Assembly (NCBI RefSeq): GCF_003131185.1
Contig: NZ_QFFU01000031.1
Location: 1 to 64,000, forward strand
DNA: 64,000 nt
From: Pseudomonas ovata
Lineage (GTDB): Bacteria > Pseudomonadota > Gammaproteobacteria > Pseudomonadales > Pseudomonadaceae
Direction of reading: 5' to 3'
This document shows positions 36,421-43,679 of the stretch, in pieces. The position numbers and the translations under genes were made by a program. The notes under the pieces were generated by a model. It had not been told where the DNA came from. It did no database searches and was given only the letters and a program-made list of their open reading frames with translations. Numbering within the stretch: position 1 is the stretch's first letter; each line of letters begins with the position of its first letter.

Positions 36421-37326
36421 TCAGCGTACCCCGATCTCATCAAGCAGCCACTTCTTGAACACCTCCGAGGCCTCGTGCCGGGTGCGCCGCCTGGGGTACA
36501 CCAGGTAATGCCCGATGTACTGGATCTCATGGGTCACGCTGCGCAGCGGCGCCACCAGGGTGCCGCTCTGCAATTCGCCTTCGGCCAGCAAGGTCGACTC
36601 CAGCACCACACCCATGCCGTTGACGGCCGCCGCGATGGCCATGGCGCTGCGGTCGAAGCGCAAGGCGTAGTGATGGGGCGCGAACAGGTGGTTGGCCTCG
36701 AACCAGCCTTTCCATTGCAGCATCTGCACTTCGCACTGAATCAGGGTGTGCTGGTAGAGGTCTTGCGGGCTGCGAATGCGGGCAGCGATCTGCGGGCTGC
36801 ACAGCGGCGTAAGGTGCTCGACGGCCAGCGGCACCTTTTCATTGAGGCTGCCCTTGGGTTCGCCGTAGACAATGTCCAGGTCGAAGTCGTCGTTCTCGAA
36901 GCGGGCGTATTCGGTGCTAGCCGAAAAGCGCAGGTCGATATTCGGGTGCGCAGCCACGAAGCGCGCCAGGCGTGGCATCAGCCATTGCGTACCGAAGCTG
37001 GGTGCGGTGTGCAGGCGCAGCGGGGGTGGCTCGTCGGCATTGACCAAGGCAAAGCCGCGGTGCATTTCGTCCAGCCCGCGCTGCACATGCTCCAGCAGCA
37101 GGCGGCCGCGCACGGTGAGGTTCACCTCGCGAGTGGTGCGTTCGAACAGCACCAGGTCGATAGCGTCTTCGAGCTTGCGAATCGAGTGACTGACAGCGCT
37201 CGACGACAGGCCCAACTCGTGTGCGGCCACGGCAAATGAGCCGCTGCGCCCGGCCGCCTCAAACACGCGCAGCGATGACAATGGCACTTTGCGCAGTCGG
37301 GCTATTGATGAATTTTGTTCATTCAT
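36421..37326 (-). CDS. LysR-family regulator, GcvA-like
   Basis: 301 residues. N-terminal winged helix: LSSLRVFEAAGRSGSFAVAA, HELGLSSSAVSHSIRKLED and LFERTTREVNLTVRG; the remaining 210 residues form the ligand-binding domain (RLHTAPSFGTQWLMPRLARF, DLDIVYGEPKG) of the GcvA/AmpR branch. It is divergent from the transketolase operon with a gap of 133 bases, the usual setting of a LysR activator. Its inducer should be a substrate or intermediate of that operon; unknown. Confidence 0.9.
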   Translation of the reverse strand: MNEQNSSIARLRKVPLSSLRVFEAAGRSGSFAVAAHELGLSSSAVSHSIRKLEDAIDLVLFERTTREVNLTVRGRLLLEHVQRGLDEMHRGFALVNADEPPPLRLHTAPSFGTQWLMPRLARFVAAHPNIDLRFSASTEYARFENDDFDLDIVYGEPKGSLNEKVPLAVEHLTPLCSPQIAARIRSPQDLYQHTLIQCEVQMLQWKGWFEANHLFAPHHYALRFDRSAMAIAAAVNGMGVVLESTLLAEGELQSGTLVAPLRSVTHEIQYIGHYLVYPRRRTRHEASEVFKKWLLDEIGVR

Positions 37327-37459
37327 TATTGTAAAAATGCCTTTTGTAAGGGTGTAAACCTCAGTGATAGCGTGGCTCTACGTTCCGGCTTGAACTATTT
37401 GATGAATATTTAACATCAGTTCAGCACGGGGCCATTTCTATCGCAAGCAGGAAACCACA

Positions 37460-38332
37460 ATGACAATAATTCCTTCAGGCGCGATTGCGCCCCCCGAGCC
37501 TCTTGCCGCGCTGGCCCATCACGCCTGGCGCATCCGGCGCTTTGCGCTACGCATGGGTGAAGTCCAGGGCCAGGGCTACGTCGGCCAGGCACTGGGCTGG
37601 GCCGATGTGCTGGCGGTCGCCTACTGCCATGCCATGAAGCTGGACCCCGGTGATCCCACCTGGGAGGGCCGCGACCGTTTTTTGCTGTCCCACGGACATT
37701 ACGCCATTGCCTTGTACGCGGCATTGCTCGAAGCCGGCGTGATTGCCGAGGATGAGCTGGACAGCTACGGCGCCGATGACAGCCGGCTGCCGATGTCGGG
37801 CATGGCCACCTACACCCCGGGCATGGAAATGTCCGGGGGCTCGCTGGGCCAGGGCCTGGCCATCGGCGTCGGCATGGCACTGGGCCTGCGCATGAAGGGC
37901 AATCCGGCCTGGGTGTTCAATTCGATGTCCGACGGTGAGCTGGACGAGGGGGCAACCTGGGAAGCGGCCATGTCGGCGGCGCATCACAAACTGGGCAACC
38001 TGATTGCGCTGGTCGACCTGAACAAGCAGCAGGCCGATGGCAACTCCCACGAAGTCCTGGAATTCGAACCCCTGGTCGACAAGTGGCAAGCCTTTGGCTG
38101 GCACGTGCAGCGTGTCGATGGCAACGACCTGGCGGCCGTACTGGGCGCATTCGACACCGCGATGGCGGTGGCCGAGGCCCGGCCCCGGGTCATTCTCTTC
38201 GACACCTTGATGGGCAAGGGCGTGGACTTTCTCGAAACCCGCGAGAAAAACCACTTCATCCGCGTCGAGCCACACGAGTGGCAGGCGGCGCTGACGGCGC
38301 TGGACGCCCACTACGACCAAGGAGTGCACTGA
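37460..38332 (+). CDS. Transketolase, N-terminal (thiamine diphosphate-binding) subunit
   Basis: 290 residues, equal to the first domain of transketolase. Landmarks: RFLLSHGHYAIALYAALLEAG, MEMSGGSLGQGLAIGVGMALG and the thiamine diphosphate motif SDGELDEG...LVDLNKQQ, where the usual GDG is SDG. Its stop overlaps no gene; the partner subunit starts two bases later, so the pair is translated together and forms the alpha2beta2 type enzyme. Split transketolases of this kind usually serve dedicated catabolic routes rather than the central pentose phosphate pathway. Cytoplasmic. Confidence 0.9.
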   Translation: MTIIPSGAIAPPEPLAALAHHAWRIRRFALRMGEVQGQGYVGQALGWADVLAVAYCHAMKLDPGDPTWEGRDRFLLSHGHYAIALYAALLEAGVIAEDELDSYGADDSRLPMSGMATYTPGMEMSGGSLGQGLAIGVGMALGLRMKGNPAWVFNSMSDGELDEGATWEAAMSAAHHKLGNLIALVDLNKQQADGNSHEVLEFEPLVDKWQAFGWHVQRVDGNDLAAVLGAFDTAMAVAEARPRVILFDTLMGKGVDFLETREKNHFIRVEPHEWQAALTALDAHYDQGVH

Positions 38333-38333
38333 C

Positions 38334-39335
38334 ATGGGCAGCGAAACCTTGCCAACGCCAAGGCTGACCACCTCGGCGATGATTGCCTCGATTGCCAGCG
38401 AAGGGCAGCGCACTGAAAGTGCGCCCTTCGGCCACGCACTGGTGGCCGCCGCCGAGCGCGATTCGCGCATCGTCGGCCTCAGTGCTGACTTGTCGAAATA
38501 CACCGACCTGCATATCTTCGGCCGGGAGTTTCCCGAGCGACACGTACAGATGGGCATGGCCGAGCAACTGTTGATGGCCGCCGCCGGTGGCCTGGCCAAG
38601 GAAGGCCTGGTGCCGTTCGCCACCACCTACGCGGTGTTTGCTACCCGGCGTGCCTATGACTTCATTCATCAGGTGATCGCCGAGGAACACCTCAATGTGA
38701 AGATCTGCGCGGCCTTGCCCGGCCTGACCACCGGCTACGGCCCCAGCCACCAGGCCACCGATGACCTGGCCTTGATGCGCGCGATTCCGGGCCTGACCGT
38801 GATCGACCCGTGCGACGCGCTGGACACGGCCCAGGCCGTGGACGCCATCGCCCGCTACAACGGCCCGGTGTACATGCGCCTGCTGCGTGGCAAGGTGCCG
38901 ATGGTGCTGGACGAGTACGACTATCGGTTCGAACTGGGCAAGGCCAGCCTGCTGCGCGATGGCAAGGACGTGCTGATCATCGCCAGCGGCATCATGACCA
39001 TGCGTGCCCTGGAAGTGGCCAAGGTGCTTGGCGATGGCAGTGCCGACGTCGCGGTGCTGCATGTGCCGACCATCAAGCCGCTCGACGAGGCGACCATTAT
39101 CGAGCAGTGCCGGCGCAGCGGCCGGCTGGTGATCGTGGCGGAAAACCACAGCACCGTCGGCGGGCTGGGCGAGAGCGTGGCCCTGGCCTTGCTCAAGGCT
39201 CGGGTGGCGCCCGAGTTCCGCCAGATCGCCTTGCCCGATGCCTTCCTGGACGCCGGTGCCTTGCCGACGCTGCATGATCGCTATGGGATTTCCACGGCCA
39301 TCATGGCCGCCAACATTCGCCAGTGGCTCGGTTGA
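38334..39335 (+). CDS. Transketolase, C-terminal (pyrimidine-binding) subunit
   Basis: 333 residues covering the pyrimidine-binding and C-terminal domains. Visible are ALVAAAERDSRIVGLSADLS, the cofactor-activating Glu in QMGMAEQLLMAAAGGLA, FATTYAVFATRRAYDFIHQV and, at the end, VAENHSTVGGLGESVALAL. Together with the preceding subunit it transfers two-carbon units between sugar phosphates or related carbonyl compounds. It lies upstream of a beta-hydroxyacid dehydrogenase gene with a ten-base gap. Confidence 0.9.
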   Translation: MGSETLPTPRLTTSAMIASIASEGQRTESAPFGHALVAAAERDSRIVGLSADLSKYTDLHIFGREFPERHVQMGMAEQLLMAAAGGLAKEGLVPFATTYAVFATRRAYDFIHQVIAEEHLNVKICAALPGLTTGYGPSHQATDDLALMRAIPGLTVIDPCDALDTAQAVDAIARYNGPVYMRLLRGKVPMVLDEYDYRFELGKASLLRDGKDVLIIASGIMTMRALEVAKVLGDGSADVAVLHVPTIKPLDEATIIEQCRRSGRLVIVAENHSTVGGLGESVALALLKARVAPEFRQIALPDAFLDAGALPTLHDRYGISTAIMAANIRQWLG

Positions 39336-39345
39336 GGAGCGCCTT

Positions 39346-40197
39346 ATGAACGTTGCATTCATTGGTCTGGGCGCCATTGGCCTGCCCATGGCCCTGCAAG
39401 TGAACAAGGCCGGCCACCGGGTGATTGGCATCGAGTTGCACGAGGCGGGACGTGCCCGCGCCCAGGCCGCAGGGCTTGAGGCCAGCGGCGACTGGCGTGC
39501 GGCGCAGGATGCGGCTGTGGTGGTGGTGATGGTCGCCACGCCGGCGCAACTTGAGGCCCTGGTCACGCAGTTCAGCGAGGTCCGTCAGGGCCAGCACTGG
39601 GTGATCATGAGCACCGTGGGCCCTGCGGCTGTGCGTGAGCAAGGGGCGCGGCTGGCGGCCATGGGCGTCAAGGTGATCGATGCACCGGTAACCGGCGGGG
39701 TGGCGCGGGCCAACACCGGCAGCCTGCTGATCTTTGCCTCGGGTACGCAAGCCGATATCGATGAGGTCGGGCCAGTGCTCGGTGCCATGGGCGAGGTCAG
39801 GGTCACTGGCAGCCATGTCGGGGACGGCCAGGCTATTAAAGTCGTCAACCAGCACCTGTGCTCGGTGCACCTGGTTGCCGCCGCCGAGGCGCTGAGCCTG
39901 GCCGGTGCACTGGGCCTGGACCCGGCTCAGGTGCTGGCACTGGTCGAGCGCGGGGCAGGTGGTTCATGGATGCTCTCGGACCGGGGGCCGCGCATGCTGC
40001 AGGGCACTGATGCGCAGGTCACCAGCATGGTCGACATCTTCGTCAAGGACAGCGGCCTGGTGGCCGAGGCGGCCCAGGCGTGCAAGGCCGCCGTACCGCT
40101 GCTGGACATCGCCCACCAGCGATTTTCCAGCGCCGCCCGTTCAGGCCTCGGCGCCCGCGACGACAGCCGCGTGATCGAGACCTGGGCACTGCCGTGA
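39346..40197 (+). CDS. NAD(P)-dependent beta-hydroxyacid dehydrogenase (tartronate semialdehyde reductase/HIBADH family)
   Basis: 283 residues from ATG 39346 (GAGGAGC upstream). Rossmann start MNVAFIGLGAIGLPMALQ with GxGxxG, the substrate-binding signature DAPVTGGVARANTGSL, and the catalytic lysine in GDGQAIKVVNQHL. Family members reduce or oxidise beta-hydroxy acids such as tartronate semialdehyde or 3-hydroxyisobutyrate. Here it is the third gene after the split transketolase, so it probably handles a three- or four-carbon product of that enzyme. Substrate not readable. Confidence 0.88.
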   Translation: MNVAFIGLGAIGLPMALQVNKAGHRVIGIELHEAGRARAQAAGLEASGDWRAAQDAAVVVVMVATPAQLEALVTQFSEVRQGQHWVIMSTVGPAAVREQGARLAAMGVKVIDAPVTGGVARANTGSLLIFASGTQADIDEVGPVLGAMGEVRVTGSHVGDGQAIKVVNQHLCSVHLVAAAEALSLAGALGLDPAQVLALVERGAGGSWMLSDRGPRMLQGTDAQVTSMVDIFVKDSGLVAEAAQACKAAVPLLDIAHQRFSSAARSGLGARDDSRVIETWALP

Positions 40198-40237
40198 CAA
40201 CGGTCCGGTAGGCGATCCGTCGTCGTGGCTTTTTTGT

Positions 40238-40288
40238 AGGAGCGACCAGCGGTCGCGAAGCGTCTGTTCGCGACCGCTGGTCGCTCCT
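40238..40288. repeat. Perfect 22-base inverted repeat (REP-type or terminator)
   Basis: AGGAGCGACCAGCGGTCGCG plus two further bases pairs perfectly with 40267-40288 around a 7-base loop. The sequence GTAGGAGCGACC is of a different REP subtype from the other elements in this window. It lies 40 bases after the dehydrogenase stop and may separate it from the transporter gene or only dampen read-through. Confidence 0.7.
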
Positions 40289-40374
40289 GCGAGGTGGATT
40301 TCATATCCGATCATGAGTCAACAGGGCAGGCCCGGTCTGCCCACCCAGACAAAAACAATAAAGGCGGGTTTTTT

Positions 40375-41697
40375 ATGAGTCATTCAGACAGCGCGGCGAC
40401 CAGGCCGCACGACAAGGCTTCGAAAGTCTCTTTTGCTTCGATGGTCGGCTCGGCGGTCGAAAGCTACGACTTCTTCATCTACGGCACGGCGGCGGCCGGC
40501 TGGTTCGGCTCGGTGTTCTTCCACACCACCGAGCCGATCGTCGGCATTCTTGCGGCCTTCGCCACCATGGCCGTGGGCTTTTTCATGCGCCCGCTGGGTG
40601 GCTACCTGGCAGGTCACTATGGTGACCGTATCGGACGCAAGTCGGTGCTGCTGTGGTCGTTGCTGCTGATGGGCGGCGCGACGGTGCTGATCGGCGCGCT
40701 CCCGACTTATGAGCAGGCCGGGGTGATCGCCCCGATCCTGTTGATTCTATTGCGCATGATCCAGGGCATCGGCTTTGGCGCCGAGTGGGGCGGGGCGGTG
40801 TTGATGGCCTGCGAGCATGCTCCGCCGCATCGGCGCGGCTTCTTCGGTGCTGTGCCGCAGATCGGCATCCCGTTGGGGCTGCTGATGGCCAATGGCGCGT
40901 TCCTGCTGTCGGCCGCGTACCTGGAAGGCGACTGGATCTGGCGGGCACCGTTCCTGGCCTCGGTAGCGATGGTCGGTGTCGGCCTGTGGATTCGCATGGG
41001 CGTCAGCGAGTCGCCCGAGTTTGAAAAAATGAAGGCCGAGAACACCCTGATCAAGCAGCCGGCCCTGACCGTGATCCGCAATGACTGGCGCAAGATCCTG
41101 CAGATCGTTGGCCTGCGCCTGGCCGAAACCGGCGGCTATTACCTGGCAACCAGCTTCATGCTCTCGTATGTGTTGCTGGCGGGTGTGGCGACCCGGGAAA
41201 ACGTGCTGTGGGGCACCCTGATCGGTTCGGCCCTGGGGCTGGGCAGCCACTTGTATTTCGGTGCTCTGAGTGACCGGATCGGGCGCAAGAAGGTGTTCCT
41301 GATCGGCTCACTGTTCACCATCGCCTTCGGTATCCCGTTGTTCCTGTTGATCAACACCGGTGTGGTGGCACTGATTGTAGTGGCGGTGGCGCTGTCCTTG
41401 CTGCTCAGCCATGACCCGATCTTTGCCGTGGAAGCCAGCTGGTTTACCGAGCAGTTCCCGCCCAATGTGCGCTCTTCCGGTATCTCGCTGGGGTATAACG
41501 GCGCCTCGCTGGTGGCCGGTGCCTTGCCCTTCATCGCCACCGGCCTGTTCGCGATGGTCGGCTGGATCGGGCCGGCCTTGTTGTTCAGCGCCCTGGGGGT
41601 GATCTCGACCGCCTGTGCCTTGCGCATGCCCGAGACGGCGCCAGCGGTGGTGGGCCAGGATCTGGTTCAGCCAGGCCTGGCGACATCGCCCCGCTGA
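40375..41697 (+). CDS. MFS transporter, metabolite:H+ symporter (MHS, ShiA/KgtP-like)
   Basis: 440 residues, about 12 helices, ATG at 40375. The opening FASMVGSAVESYDFFIYGTAAAG is the MHS family signature (Glu and Asp in helix 1), with GGYLAGHYGDRIGRKSVLL and RMIQGIGFGAEWGGAVLMACE following, and VSESPEFEKM after helix 6. MHS carriers import organic acids, shikimate, proline/betaine or similar. It follows the transketolase and dehydrogenase genes and is the probable uptake system for their substrate. Confidence 0.9.
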   Translation: MSHSDSAATRPHDKASKVSFASMVGSAVESYDFFIYGTAAAGWFGSVFFHTTEPIVGILAAFATMAVGFFMRPLGGYLAGHYGDRIGRKSVLLWSLLLMGGATVLIGALPTYEQAGVIAPILLILLRMIQGIGFGAEWGGAVLMACEHAPPHRRGFFGAVPQIGIPLGLLMANGAFLLSAAYLEGDWIWRAPFLASVAMVGVGLWIRMGVSESPEFEKMKAENTLIKQPALTVIRNDWRKILQIVGLRLAETGGYYLATSFMLSYVLLAGVATRENVLWGTLIGSALGLGSHLYFGALSDRIGRKKVFLIGSLFTIAFGIPLFLLINTGVVALIVVAVALSLLLSHDPIFAVEASWFTEQFPPNVRSSGISLGYNGASLVAGALPFIATGLFAMVGWIGPALLFSALGVISTACALRMPETAPAVVGQDLVQPGLATSPR

Positions 41698-41810
41698 CCG
41701 TTACACGCCAGGTCCTGCCTGTGCGGACCTGGCGCGCCATGAGCCTTGCAAGCCTGATACTCTGCCGGCAACGTGCGTCATGCCTACAGCGATGCACGTC
41801 ATGAATGTTC

Positions 41811-41834
41811 GTGACCAAAATTATAATCGGTCAC
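41811..41834. promoter_or_regulatory. TetR operator upstream of the TetR gene
   Basis: GTGAC-N14-GTCAC dyad (24 bases, starting GTGACCAAAATTATAATC), 38 bases upstream of the TetR start. A second site of the same length and arms stands before the RND adaptor gene at 42502. The two sites together strongly suggest one autoregulating TetR repressor. Confidence 0.7.
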
Positions 41835-41871
41835 TTGTTGCCCTTTCACGATTGCCGGTAAGCTGCACACC

Positions 41872-42489
41872 ATGAGCCAGACAGTCCCTTCCTCCGTTCC
41901 CGCACGCGGCCCGGTCGATCATGACGTTCGCGATCAGATCGTTGCCGCCGCCACCGAGCACTTCAGCCTGTATGGCTATGAAAAGACCACCGTGTCGGAA
42001 TTGGCCCGGTCCATCGATTTTTCCAAGGCCTATATCTACAAGTTCTTCGAGTCCAAGCAGGCCATCGGCGAGATGATCTGCGCCCGCTGCCTGAGCGAGA
42101 TCGAGGCCGAGGTGAGGGCCGCGGTCGAGCAGGCCCATACGCCGCCGGAGAAACTGCGGCGCCTGTTCGCCTCGATCGTGCAGGCCAGCCTCAAGCTGTT
42201 CTCCCAGGAGCGCAAGCTGTACGAAATCGCCACATCGGCAGCCACCGAGCGCTGGCCGGCAGCGATGGCCTACGAGGCACGGATTCGTGACCTGCTCAAG
42301 GACATCCTGCTTGCTGGCCGCCAGAGCGGCGATTTCGAGCGCAAGACGCCGCTGGATGAACTGGTCATGGCGATCTACCTGGTGATCAGGCCTTACCTCA
42401 ATCCGTTGCTGTTGCAGCATGGTTTCGACTACATCGAGCACGCCCCGGCGCAGCTGTCGAGCCTGGTGCTGCGCAGTCTGTCACCCTGA
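41872..42489 (+). CDS. TetR-family repressor of the adjacent RND efflux operon
   Basis: 205 residues. The helix-turn-helix region is QIVAAATEHFSLYGYEKTTV...ELARSIDFSKAYIYKFFESK; the C-terminal part (about 75-200) is an all-helical ligand domain with no named motif. The ATG at 41872 is close behind a GTGAC-N14-GTCAC dyad that recurs before the downstream adaptor gene. It presumably represses itself and the RND genes until an efflux substrate binds. Confidence 0.9.
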   Translation: MSQTVPSSVPARGPVDHDVRDQIVAAATEHFSLYGYEKTTVSELARSIDFSKAYIYKFFESKQAIGEMICARCLSEIEAEVRAAVEQAHTPPEKLRRLFASIVQASLKLFSQERKLYEIATSAATERWPAAMAYEARIRDLLKDILLAGRQSGDFERKTPLDELVMAIYLVIRPYLNPLLLQHGFDYIEHAPAQLSSLVLRSLSP

Positions 42490-42501
42490 AATGACGCGTT
42501 A

Positions 42502-42525
42502 GTGACTATTGACTAAATTGGTCAC
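42502..42525. promoter_or_regulatory. TetR operator upstream of the RND adaptor gene
   Basis: GTGAC-N14-GTCAC dyad (beginning GTGACTATTGACTAAATTGG), the same length and arms as the site before the TetR gene at 41811. It lies 45 bases upstream of the adaptor start, over the expected promoter. Confidence 0.7.
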
Positions 42526-42569
42526 TAGACCCAAAGTGAGCGCCATCATCATTTTGGGCAGGACCGATC

Positions 42570-43679
42570 ATGGCCGGGCGTCGCTTGTTTTCACTGTTTG
42601 TTCTCGGCGTCTTGCCGCTGGTGCTGGTCGGCTGCAGCGAGCAGACCCCGCCGGATGCGCGCACTGATGCACCGCTGGTGCGGGTCGTGACGGTCGAGCC
42701 GGCCACGTCGGCACCGCGTGCCTTTACCGGTATCGTCGCGGCGCGGGTGCAGAGTGACCTGGGCTTTCGGGTGGCCGGCAAGGTGCTGGAGCGACGGGTC
42801 GATACCGGGCAGCGGGTGCAGCGCGGCCAGGTGTTGATGCGCATCGACCCTTCGGACCTGCAACTGGCCGCCCAGGCACAACGCCAGGCGGTCACGGCCG
42901 CGCAGGCGCGGGCGCGGCAAACCACAGACGATGAACTTCGCTACCGCACCTTGCGCAGCAGCGGTGCGGTGTCGGCGTCCACCTACGATCAGGCAAGGGC
43001 TGCGGCCGATGCGGCCAAGGCTGACCTCAGCGCCGCCCAGGCGCAGGCCCAGGTGGCCTTCAATGCCACCGGTTACGCCCAGTTGCTGGCCGATGCCGAC
43101 GGCGTGGTCATGGACACGCCGGTCGAACCTGGGCAGGTGGTCAGTGCCGGGCAGGTGGTGGTCCGCGTGGCCCATGCCGGTCCCCGTGAAGCGGTGATCC
43201 AGCTGCCGGAAACCCTGCGCCCGGCGCTCGGCTCCAGTGCCCAGGCCGTATTGTTCGGTAAACCGGGCGTCAGCGTGACGACTCGACTGCGGCAATTGTC
43301 GGACGTTGCCGAGCGCCAGACCCGTACCTTTGAAGCGCGTTATGTCCTGGAAGGTGAGCTGGCCGACGCGCCGCTGGGCACCACCATCACCGTAAACATT
43401 CCGGCAGCGGCCGCCGAGCCGGGGTCGCAGGTGCCGATCGGCGCACTGCACGACGCCGGCAAAGGGCCGGGGGTGTGGGTTATCCAGGGCGAGCCGGCCA
43501 CGGTTCGCTGGCAGCCGGTCACGGTGGCGCACCTCGACGATGAAGGCGCGCGGGTGACCGGTGCGCTCAAGCCGGGTGAGCGCATTGTTGCGCTGGGGGC
43601 GCACCTGCTGCGCGAGGGGCAGTCGGTGCGGGTGGCGGCACCTGTGCAAGCCACGACCGTGGCCGGAGCGCAGCCATGA
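42570..43679 (+). CDS. RND efflux periplasmic adaptor lipoprotein, MexA/AcrA type
   Basis: 369 residues. The N terminus has a lipobox (LVLVGCSEQ, Cys near residue 22). Adaptor domains follow: barrel-sandwich part VAARVQSDLGFRVAGKVLER and TGQRVQRGQVLMRIDPSDLQ, an alpha hairpin (residues about 100-150) and ATGYAQLLADADGVVMDTPVEPGQVV, then beta-barrel and membrane-proximal domains ending HLLREGQSVRV. The stop overlaps the start of the pump gene (ATGA at 43676). Under control of the TetR repressor by position of the dyad. No outer-membrane factor gene is in the operon. Confidence 0.9.
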   Translation: MAGRRLFSLFVLGVLPLVLVGCSEQTPPDARTDAPLVRVVTVEPATSAPRAFTGIVAARVQSDLGFRVAGKVLERRVDTGQRVQRGQVLMRIDPSDLQLAAQAQRQAVTAAQARARQTTDDELRYRTLRSSGAVSASTYDQARAAADAAKADLSAAQAQAQVAFNATGYAQLLADADGVVMDTPVEPGQVVSAGQVVVRVAHAGPREAVIQLPETLRPALGSSAQAVLFGKPGVSVTTRLRQLSDVAERQTRTFEARYVLEGELADAPLGTTITVNIPAAAAEPGSQVPIGALHDAGKGPGVWVIQGEPATVRWQPVTVAHLDDEGARVTGALKPGERIVALGAHLLREGQSVRVAAPVQATTVAGAQP

